Shown here piece by piece: positions 8,901-16,478 of a DNA stretch of 64,000 nt. The stretch comes from Streptomyces aurantiogriseus. GTDB lineage: Bacteria; Actinomycetota; Actinomycetes; Streptomycetales; Streptomycetaceae. Below the pieces are notes generated by a model. That model did no database searches. It was not told where the DNA came from and saw nothing but the letters and a program-made list of their open reading frames with translations. Both the position numbers and the translations under genes were made by a program. How positions within the stretch are numbered: the first letter of the stretch is position 1; every line of letters begins with the position of its first letter. The stretch is from positions 1 to 64,000 of the forward strand of contig NZ_BMSX01000013.1 of the NCBI RefSeq assembly GCF_014649375.1, read 5' to 3'.

Positions 8901-9895
8901 GACGCCGTACGGCCGTCCACCGCCTGCGAGGAGTACGACAGCTCGACCTCGGGCTGCGGACCGCCGGGCACCTCGGGCGCCTCGATCGGGTACGTCCACG
9001 AGAAACCGCCGGACGACGAGCCCGCCATCCAGGAACCGGACGGCGACAGCGAGGTCGCCTCGTGACTTCCGCCCGGCCCGGAGGCCTCGGCCGCCGCGGC
9101 GAACACGGTGGGCGCGGCGGCCAGGTCGGCGGTGCCGGTGACGGTCTTCGCGGCCGGGTCGTTGGCGCCCGGCAGGGCGGTACGGGTACGGCAGCGCTCC
9201 AGCTCGGGCGTGGTCAGCGCACAGGCCGGAAGCCGGTAGAGCCGGAGCCGGGAGCCCCAGTCACCGCCGTAGGTGTCCTTGAACGACGCGTAGTCCAACT
9301 CCAGTTCGACGGAGCCGGACGCGGCGGGGGCCAGCCCGTTCTTGGCGGGCGCGGCGGTGAACAGGACGCCCTGCACGCCGGCCTTGCGGGCGGCGGCGTC
9401 GTCCCTGACCTGGACCTGGACGGCGGTGCCGGCGTCGGCGGCCGCGCGCTTCGGGGACAGGCCGCGGGTACGCAGACCCTTCTTGGTGGTCGTGGTCGTG
9501 CTGGTGGTCTGACGGGCCTTCACCATGCCGGTCTGCACGGTGGTGGTCTGGCCCTGGGTGCCCGGGAGTCCCGGGGTGGCGCCGGTGGTCAGCGGCGCCT
9601 TCTTGGGCAGCTTGTCACGGCTGTCGGTCACCAGCGTCGTGAACGTACTCGCCGAGACCTTGCCGGCTGCGGGCTTGAAGGTGCCCTCGGCGTCGTCGCG
9701 GGTCTTCGCGCGCTTCTTCTCGAAGTCGCGACCGGGAACGGATCGGTCGCGTTTCACGTCTGAGATCCGGGTGCTTCCATCGGCGGCGCTCGCGTCGTCG
9801 GGTATCAGCCCGACGAACAGGATGAGCCCCACGAACAGGGAGACGGATCTGTGCCAGTGGCCGAAATAGCGTAGCTGTCTTATCAGTTGGTCCAC
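2945..9895 (-). CDS. RHS-repeat polymorphic-toxin-like protein with HINT domain and nucleotidyltransferase-like C-terminus
   Basis: This 2316-residue exported protein starts at GTG 9895, seven bases after GGGGGAGG. A signal peptide ends near ASAADG (about residue 38). Residues about 280-350 (PSGSWMAGSSSGGFSW, then PEVELSYSSQAVDGRT) resemble the SpvB/TcC-like opening of RHS proteins. Many YD/RHS repeats follow, with the core motif LGARDYDPATGRFLQVDP near 1830. Residues about 1870-2035 are a long Ala/Arg/Lys linker. A HINT module spans about 2035-2195 (SFVPGTKVLMADRSTKPIE to TPVLVHNC). The last 120 residues hold VVGSRARG and SDWDYILDG, then YAEVDTSLPHVVF, a pattern like the minimal nucleotidyltransferase fold. 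Known RHS proteins encapsulate and release a C-terminal toxin. No immunity gene follows. It is divergent from another giant secreted protein. Confidence 0.88.
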   Translation of the reverse strand: MDQLIRQLRYFGHWHRSVSLFVGLILFVGLIPDDASAADGSTRISDVKRDRSVPGRDFEKKRAKTRDDAEGTFKPAAGKVSASTFTTLVTDSRDKLPKKAPLTTGATPGLPGTQGQTTTVQTGMVKARQTTSTTTTTKKGLRTRGLSPKRAAADAGTAVQVQVRDDAAARKAGVQGVLFTAAPAKNGLAPAASGSVELELDYASFKDTYGGDWGSRLRLYRLPACALTTPELERCRTRTALPGANDPAAKTVTGTADLAAAPTVFAAAAEASGPGGSHEATSLSPSGSWMAGSSSGGFSWTYPIEAPEVPGGPQPEVELSYSSQAVDGRTASTNAQSSWIAEGWDYEPGFIERKYRSCSDDKAAIKDDKGNELKANNTGDSGDLCWGSDQVVMSLGGNTTELVKKDGTEEWRPADDDGSRLERKSGAANGTKTGEYWVLTTTDGTQYHFGLNKLPGAPDGTVTNSALTVPVFGNHPTEPCHATAFMDSDCAQAYRWNLDYVVDPLGDAMTLWWTKYTNFYGQNMKADQQAKYDRNAQLSRIDYGLRSDKLFGVLPAGRVAFTASAERCIPSSTFDCAESKRTTANAKFWPDTPLDQECASGAKCTDKFSPTFWSTKRLTKISTSVLVGTALKPVDSWTLEQSYPPTGDGTSPALWLESIARTGHGAGGTADMPKVTFSGIQMDNRVDKVEGLPPFSRLRVHAIDTETGGRIGITYSPKDCQALEPKRMPASPESNTMRCFPQYWTPKGALNPVKDWFHKYVVTQVREEDLVTDSPAKVTSYEFLGGAAWAYDDSEFTENKHRTWSQFRGYERVRTRQGAGDDVKQLTEHRYFRGLHGDKLPSGTRSSTVTTSDNTDHQDLPQYQGQLLEQITYESDGGAIDSATVTTPWAVKTATRTRAGTTALEAWMTRPETVRTRERVKGETWRTSTETTKYDSYGLPYQVEEKTPGGKLRCSTVSYARNTGAHLIELESREKTTLGACGSTGGEVVEDTRTFYDNLAFGAAPTKGLPTEVQELNAKGDGYVTIDKTEYDIHGREVATWDADNRKTWMEYTPTTVARPTKQVSHDPLGHTETTEFDDVRGLPKKETDANGKSATMEYDPLGRLLKVWEIDRDPSQTPTATYDYTIRRDGPTIVTSRTLKDNGQYAVSYEILDGLLRERQTQDEAVGAGRIVNDTFYDSVGRKWKENDGYYNVDEPEAKLLPVGDQDVPSQNRTTFDGLGQPTAEITYYRGTEKMRTTTVRDGDVSTTIPPKGDTVTATFEDAEGRVERIREYTNTERTKWRDTRYEYDDLDNLWKVTAPGGAVTTFEYDKRGRQTAITEPDGGRTEMRYDNADNVVETVDPMKRSLFTTYDAGGRPTTLREGSETGPKRVEWTYDALGKGLPTAQIRYENGLEYRDEITAYDNAYRVKSTKTVIPAEETGLAGTYEYKYEYTPTGNLAWAEVPGLGGLVTEKVVFRYNSDDLPIFIGGASTYLADVEYSAFGEILRTDAGPAGKKVYGSYVYDEFTRRLQTATFDRSVNPGRISETRYGYDEAGNVTKITDVPGSAAPDAGKTDTQCFVYDQLRQMTSAWTSKAADDCTAAPSKDTVGGPDAYWQSYQYDDAGNRKQLVEHDPTGDTTKDVTRSYVYGKEGVGGPNALAEIKSVGPQGERLNTFSYDKAGNTTGRQHGGTNQTLEYDVEGQLRKVTEPVEGGGTKTTSYLYGADGERLIRTGPDGSRTLYLGEAELTVNAANTSAKAERFYPHPDGSTTVRATGGVRQMMLADHHGTSQTVVDLVDPAMGVTRRKSMPFGEARGSQPTAWPGERGFVGGTVDKDTGLTRLGARDYDPATGRFLQVDPMVDYSQPATMNAYAYSNNAPATFSDPSGTFFPVLIGIAARIAIQAAIRAAARRAAIIAARKAAQAAARRAAALARKRAIEAAKRAAARARREAARKAAAAKRAAAKRAAARAAAKRAAARRAAAQARARAARAAAKRAAARRAAARKAAARPKPRAKPRSQPKPRPKPSQVKRAVKKVAKEVREEAKETAKEEVQTVGCEATVGGANSFVPGTKVLMADRSTKPIEKVKAGDKVIATDPKTGKTSVQTAAATIKGKGSKDLVRITLRIHDGSSGKAQVTTVTATAGHPFWVPSLREWVDAGELKQGQWVQTLSGTWLQIGSVEAWTAKATVHNLTVTDVHTYYVVVGTTPVLVHNCGERTPSQAGMAPHDAQRIQNAADRLGYPIIVVGSRARGRRTAENPKGFGPESDWDYILDGPSRQRGKVKNSLPRGTGAGEGSGRGRDFWQSYNPNAGKRADDYAEVDTSLPHVVFRPRRRS

Positions 9896-10148
9896 TAAAG
9901 GACCTCCCCCTTAACTCACTCTCTGTGATCACTCTGTGTGATCGAGTGTTGAACGGTCAGACAGTAAGCGTTGTCGATCACCCTGACAAGCAAAGCCAGG
10001 GCAATGCGACAATCCCCACTTTGACTATGCGTTAGTAAAGATATCCCCTTGTTGGCATGTACTGTTCGGCCTCGCGGCCCATGTGAAAGGGCTCGCAGCG
10101 GGCCCTCGCGCAGGGCCCGCACGGCAACGACTCCGGGGGGATTCGCCC
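9896..10148. promoter_or_regulatory. Divergent promoter region of the RHS and FG-GAP genes
   Basis: This 253-bp region is more AT-rich than its surroundings and drives two giant secreted-protein genes in opposite directions. CTCTGTGATCA (9921-9931) is followed directly by the near-copy CTCTGTGTGATC (9933-9944), a candidate regulator site next to the RHS ribosome site. No confident -10/-35 pair could be assigned. Confidence 0.45.
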
Positions 10149-13100
10149 ATGCCAGAAACATCCCGAAGACAGCGCCCGACCAGGCGCTCGGCGCGGGCCG
10201 CGCTCGTCGCGATGCTCGCCGGCGGGACGCTCGGGCTGACACCGCTCACCACCACGGCCGTCGCGGCCGACACCGACTCGACCACGGTGGCCGCGAACGC
10301 CGAGGAGCGCGCACTCCAGGAGGCCGCCAAGAGCGGCAAGCCCGTGGAGGTGGTGTCCGCCCGTACCGAGACCAGCGAGACGCACGCCCTGCCCAACGGC
10401 AACCTGCGCCAGACCCAGCACACCATGCCTGTCCGCGTGAAGCGGGAGGGCACCTGGACCCCGGTGGACACCACGCTCACCGAGGCCGCCGGCCGGATCT
10501 CGCCCAAGGCGACGCCCGGCCGCGTCACGTTCTCCGCCGGTGGCGACACCCGTCTGGTGACGCTCGCCGACCAGGGCGGCGAAGTGGCCCTGACCTGGCC
10601 GACCAAGCTGCCCGAGCCCGTCCTGGACGGGGCCACCGCCACCTACCGGGAGGTCTTCCCGGGCGTGGACCTGGCCGTGAAGGCCAGTCTGGACGGTTTC
10701 AGCCAGGCGCTGATCGTGAAGACACCCGAGGCGGCCGACCGTCCGGAGCTGAAGGAAGTCGGCTTCGGTCTGCACACCAAGGGCCTCGACGTCGAGAAGG
10801 ACCCCGAGAACGGCACCCTGCGCGCGGTGAACGCGGCGGGCCAGACCGTGTTCGCGTCCTCCACGGCCCGGATGTGGGACTCGTCGGGGACGACGGAGGA
10901 GGAGGCGGCCCAGGCGGCCGGGGCGTCGACCGCCTCGGCCACCAGGACGGCTGCGGCCCCGAAGACGGCGGCCTCTGCGAAGACGGCGGCCTCGGCGAAG
11001 ACGCCGCGCACGGCCTCCGTCAGCACCGTTCAGGCCACGACGGTCACCGGGACGGCCGCCGCCGGGACCGACCCCTCCCCGCTCACCCCCGGCACCCAGA
11101 GCAGCAGGGTCGGCGTCGAAGTGACCGACACCCAGCTGACCCTGACACCGGATCAGAAGCTGCTGCAGTCGCCGGACACCGAGTTCCCCGTCTACATCGA
11201 CCCGCGGATGACCGGTACCCGCGAGGCCTGGACGATCGCCTACAAGCCGCACCCGAAGGACAGCTACTGGAACGGCACCGGCTGGGACGGCGGCACCACC
11301 AGTGAGGCGCGCGTCGGCTACGAGAACTCCACGGGCGGCACGGCCCGCTCCTTCTTCCGCGTGGGCTCGAAGTTCCTCGCGGGCGTGAAGGTGATCGACG
11401 CGCAGTTCCAGATCACCGAGACGCACTCGTGGTCCTGCACGCCCAAGCCGGTGGAGCTGTGGCTGACCGGCCCCATCACCAAGAACACCACCTGGGCCGC
11501 GCAGCCCTCCTGGTCGACCCGCCAGGACAGTCGCAACTACGCCCACGGCAACGAGGACTTCGGCTGCGCGAACGCTGCGGTCGACTTCGACGCCAAGGAC
11601 GCGGCGATCAAGGCGGCGGACAAGAAGTGGGCGAACATCACCTTCGGTCTGAAGGCTCCGGACAGTGCCGAGGACAACAAGGACGAGTACAGCTGGAAGA
11701 AGTTCAAGCCGGACGCCAAGCTGATCGTCGAGTTCAACCGCCGGGCGAAGGCGCCCTGGGCGCTGGACACCATCCCCAGCACCAAGACCGGCACCAACCA
11801 GTGCGGGAACGGCTCCTCCTACGTCACTGTCGGTAACACCGACGTCAAGCTGACCGCGCAGGTGTGGGACCCGGACGGCGGTGACGTCAACGTCCAGTTC
11901 CATCTGTGGGCGACCGGCAAGCACGACACCTCGCCCGGGATCATCTTCGACAAGCGCTACAAGGTCACGGTCAAGTCGAGCGACTCCAAGGGCGCCCAGG
12001 CACGCGTGACCGTCCCCAAGGAGCTGCTCGCCAAGCACGTGAACGCCAGCAACGGGCAGTTCTCCTGGAAGGCGCAGGCCGAGGACGTCAACACGGAGTC
12101 CTTCGCCTCCGACTGGACACCGACGCTGGGCGCGCCCGGCTGCCGCTTCGGCTTCGACCCGAAGGCGCCGACCGTGATGCCGACCGTCGACTCCAAGGAC
12201 GACCTGTACCCGGAGACGACGCCGGACATCGAGCCGGTCGAGGGCGCGTTGGCCCGCACCAAGGGCGTGTTCGAGTTCGGCGCCAACGGCGAGACGGGCG
12301 CGACCGAGTACCTGTACGGCCTGGACCGCACACCGCCGAGCAGCCCGGCCAAGCCCACCACCAAGGGCGGCCCGGCCACGGCGGAGGTCACCCCGCTGAC
12401 CCCGGGACCGCACACGCTGTACGTGCGGATCGTGGACGCGGGCGGTAACCCCGGCCCGATCTACCCGTACCGCTTCTACGTGAAGAGCCCGGGTGTGACG
12501 GACAAGCCCGGTGACGTCAACGGCGACGGCATGCCCGACTTCTTCGCCGTCGACGGCACGGACAACCTGCGCCTCTACGGCGGCACGGGCGCCGGCAAGG
12601 TCGCGACGATGATCCCGCTCTCCTCGGGCGGCGGCTGGAACGGCTCCCTGCTGACCCACCGCGGCGACTGGACCGAGGACTTCTACGAGGACCTGGTGGC
12701 CCACCGCGGCGGCAAGCTGTGGCTGTACCCGAACGACGGTCTGGGCGAGTTCACCGAGGACACCAAGCAGGAGGTGTACTTCTTCCCGGACCCGGAGACG
12801 GAGACGGCGCTCGACCCCTCGACGATCAAGCAGATCGTCTCGGTCGGCGACATCACCCCGGACAGCGAGTCGACCCACCCCGATTTCGTCGCGGTCATCG
12901 GCGACCAGCTGTGGTTCCTGCCGGGTTACACGTACGGCACGATCGACGCGGGCTACCTCATCGGCAACTCGGGCTGGGGCAAGATGCAGCTCGCCTCGCC
13001 CGGTGACGTGGACGGCGACGGCTTCACCGACCTGATCGCCCGCAACACCGCGAACGGCGAGGTGTACCTGTACCACGGCCGCAGCCCCGGTGACGCGGAC

Positions 13101-13370
13101 GGCGACGGCGTCTCCGACGGCGGCACCGACCCGGCCTCGCTGGGCCTTCCGGCCAACCGCACGACGTACGCCACCGGTTGGACCACGACGGCCCGTCCGC
13201 TGTTCACCGCCTCCGGCGACACCGACGGCGACGGCGTCTCGGACCTGTGGACGACGACGCCGAACACCTCGGCGGGCCTGGAGTTCGTCCCCGGACGCAA
13301 GACCGGCCTGGTGGGCACGCCCGTGGTCGTGGGCGGCCCCGGCTGGCAGGCGATCAAACTGATCTCCTGA
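10149..13370 (+). CDS. Secreted DNRLRE/FG-GAP-repeat protein, partner of the RHS protein
   Basis: From ATG 10149 (GGGGGG upstream) the protein has about 1073 residues. The leader RRSARAALVAMLAGG with an AVAAD cleavage site marks export. The middle contains a DNRLRE-like beta-sandwich region (KDSYWNGTGWDGG, then ARVGYENSTGG and FFRVGSKFL) as found on large actinobacterial surface proteins. The last 300 residues hold four calcium-loop motifs (DVNGDGMPD, DVDGDGFTD, DADGDGVSD, DTDGDGVSD) typical of FG-GAP/VCBS beta-propeller blades. Propeller proteins of this type accompany RHS/TcC proteins in Tc-toxin-like assemblies. The role here as a scaffold or surface anchor for the divergent RHS protein is inferred. 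Confidence 0.8.
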   Translation: MPETSRRQRPTRRSARAALVAMLAGGTLGLTPLTTTAVAADTDSTTVAANAEERALQEAAKSGKPVEVVSARTETSETHALPNGNLRQTQHTMPVRVKREGTWTPVDTTLTEAAGRISPKATPGRVTFSAGGDTRLVTLADQGGEVALTWPTKLPEPVLDGATATYREVFPGVDLAVKASLDGFSQALIVKTPEAADRPELKEVGFGLHTKGLDVEKDPENGTLRAVNAAGQTVFASSTARMWDSSGTTEEEAAQAAGASTASATRTAAAPKTAASAKTAASAKTPRTASVSTVQATTVTGTAAAGTDPSPLTPGTQSSRVGVEVTDTQLTLTPDQKLLQSPDTEFPVYIDPRMTGTREAWTIAYKPHPKDSYWNGTGWDGGTTSEARVGYENSTGGTARSFFRVGSKFLAGVKVIDAQFQITETHSWSCTPKPVELWLTGPITKNTTWAAQPSWSTRQDSRNYAHGNEDFGCANAAVDFDAKDAAIKAADKKWANITFGLKAPDSAEDNKDEYSWKKFKPDAKLIVEFNRRAKAPWALDTIPSTKTGTNQCGNGSSYVTVGNTDVKLTAQVWDPDGGDVNVQFHLWATGKHDTSPGIIFDKRYKVTVKSSDSKGAQARVTVPKELLAKHVNASNGQFSWKAQAEDVNTESFASDWTPTLGAPGCRFGFDPKAPTVMPTVDSKDDLYPETTPDIEPVEGALARTKGVFEFGANGETGATEYLYGLDRTPPSSPAKPTTKGGPATAEVTPLTPGPHTLYVRIVDAGGNPGPIYPYRFYVKSPGVTDKPGDVNGDGMPDFFAVDGTDNLRLYGGTGAGKVATMIPLSSGGGWNGSLLTHRGDWTEDFYEDLVAHRGGKLWLYPNDGLGEFTEDTKQEVYFFPDPETETALDPSTIKQIVSVGDITPDSESTHPDFVAVIGDQLWFLPGYTYGTIDAGYLIGNSGWGKMQLASPGDVDGDGFTDLIARNTANGEVYLYHGRSPGDADGDGVSDGGTDPASLGLPANRTTYATGWTTTARPLFTASGDTDGDGVSDLWTTTPNTSAGLEFVPGRKTGLVGTPVVVGGPGWQAIKLIS

Positions 13371-13378
13371 GCCTTTCG

Positions 13379-13449
13379 CCGGGAGACCGGTTCTCCCGGT
13401 ACTGCCGACCGGCGCCGGGGTCAGGATCTGACCTGATCCCGGCGCCGGT
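13379..13449 (+). terminator. Double hairpin terminator
   Basis: An 8-bp perfect hairpin (13379-13386 with 13392-13399) is followed by an 18-bp stem (13408-13425 with 13432-13449, one G-T pair). They lie 10-80 bases after the FG-GAP stop. Confidence 0.72.
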
Positions 13450-13523
13450 CGACGCAAGGGCACAACAGGCCGTGCCGCCCGATCGGGCATGCGCGGCGGT
13501 CGAGTCCAGTTCGAGGGATGGCT

Positions 13524-13793
13524 ATGAGATCGTTCTCCGTCCAAGGGCGTGAGTTCATGGCCCTGATCATCCTGAGCGACCACAACGACTACGAGTCGAT
13601 GGAAGTCGTCGAGATGATCGACGGCAAGCGGGGTGACCTCCTGCTGGAGTTCCGCATGGACGACAGCTCGGCCCGGCTGAGCCACATCCGCCCGGAGATC
13701 GACATTCCTCTGCTCAGGGCTTCCCTGGACGTGTTCCGGGAGGAGTTCGTGGACCCGAGGAAAGCGAGTGGCGCGCCGTGCCCGCCCTGGTGA
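13524..13793 (+). CDS. Small conserved-looking protein of unknown function
   Basis: This is an unrecognised protein of about 89 residues. GAGGG sits six bases before ATG 13524; an ATG two codons earlier and one at 13557 are alternatives. Third codon positions are mostly G or C, so it looks like a real gene. The central part (VVEMIDGKRGDLLLEFRMDD) is acidic and soluble, with no signal peptide or membrane segment. It follows the double terminator of the FG-GAP gene and is itself followed by two hairpins, so it is probably monocistronic. It could be an accessory or immunity-like factor of the neighbouring toxin-like locus, but nothing in the sequence shows that. Confidence 0.55.
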   Translation: MRSFSVQGREFMALIILSDHNDYESMEVVEMIDGKRGDLLLEFRMDDSSARLSHIRPEIDIPLLRASLDVFREEFVDPRKASGAPCPPW

Positions 13794-13891
13794 CAGGGTC
13801 TGACACGGAGCGCTGACAGCCCCTTGCGGGCGAAGTGAGACGACGGCTCCCCTGGAGGTTTCTCCGGGGGCGTGACCTGGCGCAAGTAAGA

Positions 13892-13934
13892 GGCGAAACC
13901 CCCGGCCGACAGCCAGTCGGCCGGGGGCTTCGCC
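13892..13934. terminator. Terminator before the arabinanase genes
   Basis: Nineteen-base arms (13892-13910 and 13916-13934) pair with one mismatch around a 5-base loop. A weaker stem lies just upstream (13850-13858 with 13862-13870). Together they close the small upstream gene. Confidence 0.72.
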
Positions 13935-14019
13935 GTTTCTCGAAGAGTTTCGAGTGACTGCGCGGACCATTGACGCGCACAGGGGTTCGACTCTACGGTC
14001 CCGTCCGACGACGCGACTG

Positions 14020-14039
14020 CTGTTCGGTACACCGAACAG
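14020..14039. promoter_or_regulatory. Palindromic operator candidate upstream of the arabinanases
   Basis: CTGTTCGGT and ACCGAACAG form 9-bp perfect arms around a 2-base centre. The site ends 26 bases before the first arabinanase start and so overlaps the leader or promoter. It is a likely binding site for a sugar-responsive regulator that is not identified. Confidence 0.6.
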
Positions 14040-14065
14040 TGAACCCCCGCTGAAGGAGCGTCCGC

Positions 14066-15046
14066 ATGAGCCGCACCCCCCGCCCCTCCCGCAGGGCCAC
14101 CCTGCTGGCCCTCCCGGCCGCGGTGTTACTCGCCCTGACCCCCACCACCGCCTCCGCCTACCCCAACCCCGGCACGGTCACCGGATCCACGGTCGTCCAC
14201 GACCCGACGATGATCCGCACCTCCGCCGGCCGCTATCTGCTGTACGCCACCGGAGGCGGGCTGTCCCACCGCACCTCCACCGACCGCATCGCCTTCAGCG
14301 CGGGCGGCGACGCCTTCTCGACCAGGCCCAGCTGGTGGTCGTCGTACGGGACGACCGAGGCCTGGGCGCCGGACATCTCGTACCAGGGCGGCAAGTACCT
14401 GATGTACTACGCCGTCTCGACCTTCGGCTCGAACAAGTCGGCCATCGGGCTGGCCGGTTCGACGACGGGCCTGCCGGGCTCCTGGACCGACTACGGCACC
14501 GTCTACACCTCCACCACCTCCAGCGACTACAACGCCATCGACCCCAACCTCTTCGTGGACGACGACGGCAAGTGGTGGCTGTCGTTCGGGAGTTGGTGGA
14601 CGGGCCTGAAGATGATCCAGATCAATCCGTCCACCGGCAAGCAGCTCTCCTCCAACACCACCCGTTACTCCCTCGCCTCCCGCCCCACCGGCACCAAGGC
14701 CGTGGAAGCCCCCTTCATCGTCAAGCGCAACGGCTACTACTACCTCTTCGCCTCCTACGACACCTGCTGCGCCGGCACCAGCTCCACCTACAAGGTCAAG
14801 GTCGGCCGCGCCACCAGCGTCACCGGCCCGTACCACGACAAGAACGGCGTCGCGCTGACGAACAACGGCGGGACACCGGTGCTGGAGTCGCACGGGCGGT
14901 ACATCGGCCCCGGCGGCCAGTCGATCATGAAGGACGTCGACGGCGACCTGATCGTCTACCACTACTACGACGGCAACGACAACGGCACCCCCAAACTCGG
15001 CATCAACCTCTTGAACTGGAGCAGCGGATGGCCCGTCGCCTACTGA
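14066..15046 (+). CDS. Secreted GH43 endo-1,5-alpha-L-arabinanase
   Basis: This 326-residue protein begins with a signal peptide ending near TTASA-YPN (about residue 31), behind GAAGGAG. The GH43 five-bladed propeller residues are visible: catalytic base region VHDPTMI (Asp46), the transition-state Asp in AIDPNLF (Asp159) and the general acid in KAVEAPFI (Glu214). Family members of this length cut the alpha-1,5-linked backbone of arabinan outside the cell. Codon 21 is TTA, read in Streptomyces only by the bldA tRNA, so translation may be tied to development. The stop overlaps the next GH43 gene by 19 bases, so the two are cotranscribed and probably act in sequence on pectin arabinan. Confidence 0.88.
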   Translation: MSRTPRPSRRATLLALPAAVLLALTPTTASAYPNPGTVTGSTVVHDPTMIRTSAGRYLLYATGGGLSHRTSTDRIAFSAGGDAFSTRPSWWSSYGTTEAWAPDISYQGGKYLMYYAVSTFGSNKSAIGLAGSTTGLPGSWTDYGTVYTSTTSSDYNAIDPNLFVDDDGKWWLSFGSWWTGLKMIQINPSTGKQLSSNTTRYSLASRPTGTKAVEAPFIVKRNGYYYLFASYDTCCAGTSSTYKVKVGRATSVTGPYHDKNGVALTNNGGTPVLESHGRYIGPGGQSIMKDVDGDLIVYHYYDGNDNGTPKLGINLLNWSSGWPVAY

Positions 15047-16458
15047 CCCTGCTGGCCGCGCTACTGCTCGCCCTCTCCCTCGGGCAGCCCTCCGCGAGCG
15101 CGGCCTCCTTCTCCAACCCGGTCAAGGTGCAGAAGGGCGCCGACCCCTGGATCTCGTACCACAACGGCAACTACTACCTGGTGACCACGAGCTGGACCGA
15201 CGTCATCACCATCCGTAAGTCGGCGACCCTCGCCGGCCTCGCCACTGCGCCGAACGTACAGGTGTGGAAGGGCGACGCCGCCTCCCGCTGCTGCAACATC
15301 TGGGCCCCCGAACTGCACTTCCTCAACGGCCGCTGGTACCTGTACTACGTCGCCGGGCAGAACGTCTCCGACTACGTCCCGACCCAGCGCACCCACGTTC
15401 TGGAGAGCGCGGGCTCGGACCCGCTGGGGCCGTACACCTACAAGAACCAGCTCAACTCCGCCTGGATGCTGGACCCGACGGTGGCCACCATCAACGGTCA
15501 GCTGTACCTCTTCGGCAGCGCGAGCAACGGAACCCAGAACCTGGTCGCGGCCCGTATGTCGAACCCCTACACCCTGGCCACCGGCTTCTCCACCGTCTCG
15601 ACACCCACCTACGACTGGGAGCGCAACGGCACGGTCAACGAAGGGCCGGAGATCCTCCAGCGGGGCGGGCGGACCTTCCTCATCTACTCCGCGAGCGGCT
15701 GCTGGACCCCCGACTACAAGCTCGGCCAGCTCACCCTCACGGGCAGCGACCCGCTCTCCGCGTCCTCCTGGACGAAGAAGTCCACCCCGGTCTTCCAGCG
15801 CAACGACGCGAACGGCGTCTACGGGCCCGGCCACAACGGCTTCTTCACGTCCCCCGACGGCACCGAGAACTGGATCGTCTACCACGCCAACGACGCGGCG
15901 TCGGACGGCTGCGACAACGGACGCACCACCCGCGCCCAGAAGTTCACCTGGAACTCCGACGGCACCCCGAACCTCGGCACCCCGGTCCGCCTGGGCGCAA
16001 GCCAGACCGGCCCCTCCGGAGAACCGTCCGCCGCCTCCACGACCTACACCCTCACCAACCGCAACAGCGGCAAGTGCCTGGACGTGGCCGGGAGTTCCAC
16101 GGCCGACGGCGCCAACGTCCAGCAGTACACCTGCAACGGCGGCAACAACCAGCGCTGGCGCATCGAGGACCAGGGCGACGACACCAGCCGCCTGGTGAAC
16201 GTGGCCACCGGCAAGGTCCTCGACACCGCCGACTGCTCCACCGCCGACGGCGCCGACCTGCGTCAGTGGACCTGGCTGAACAACACCTGCCAACGCTTCC
16301 GCTTCATCGCCACCGACAACAACTACGTCCGCATCGTCAACCAGTCCACCGGCAAGGTCGCCGACGTGGCGAACTGCTCGACAGCGGACGCGGCGGACGT
16401 ACGCCAGTGGACGTGGCTGAACAACGCGTGCCAGCAGTGGAGGCTGAATCCGGTGTGA
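15028..16458 (+). CDS. Secreted GH43 exo-1,5-alpha-L-arabinofuranosidase with CBM13 domain
   Basis: From ATG 15028 the protein has 476 residues: a signal peptide ending at SASA, a GH43 catalytic propeller to about residue 335, and a ricin-type beta-trefoil (CBM13) with QxW-like motifs (NQRWRIED, CQRFRFI, CQQWRLN). Catalytic acids lie in KGADPWIS, MLDPTVA and NEGPEIL. The architecture matches the S. avermitilis exo-arabinofuranosidase Araf43A, which releases single L-arabinose units from arabino-oligosaccharides. The start lies inside the preceding arabinanase gene, so translation is coupled. It would finish the work of the endo-enzyme, with the CBM holding it on the polymer. Confidence 0.87.
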   Translation: MARRLLTLLAALLLALSLGQPSASAASFSNPVKVQKGADPWISYHNGNYYLVTTSWTDVITIRKSATLAGLATAPNVQVWKGDAASRCCNIWAPELHFLNGRWYLYYVAGQNVSDYVPTQRTHVLESAGSDPLGPYTYKNQLNSAWMLDPTVATINGQLYLFGSASNGTQNLVAARMSNPYTLATGFSTVSTPTYDWERNGTVNEGPEILQRGGRTFLIYSASGCWTPDYKLGQLTLTGSDPLSASSWTKKSTPVFQRNDANGVYGPGHNGFFTSPDGTENWIVYHANDAASDGCDNGRTTRAQKFTWNSDGTPNLGTPVRLGASQTGPSGEPSAASTTYTLTNRNSGKCLDVAGSSTADGANVQQYTCNGGNNQRWRIEDQGDDTSRLVNVATGKVLDTADCSTADGADLRQWTWLNNTCQRFRFIATDNNYVRIVNQSTGKVADVANCSTADAADVRQWTWLNNACQQWRLNPV

Positions 16459-16478
16459 GCGACAGGTGGGCAGGAGGT

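Noticed and set aside
4595..9763. A 1722-residue open frame on the plus strand opposite the RHS gene
   Set aside because: It is an artefact of GC-rich codon use on the other strand: composition is dominated by R, G, V and L, and no domain is recognisable. The minus-strand frame has a signal peptide, YD repeats and a HINT domain.
13800..13890. Search for a tRNA or small RNA upstream of the arabinanases
   Set aside because: Hairpins are present, but there is no cloverleaf, anticodon arm or CCA end; they are better read as terminators.
10032..13970. A 1312-residue minus-strand frame opposite the FG-GAP gene
   Set aside because: It is the mirror of the secreted plus-strand gene, lacks a ribosome site and family motifs, and covers that gene's two terminators.
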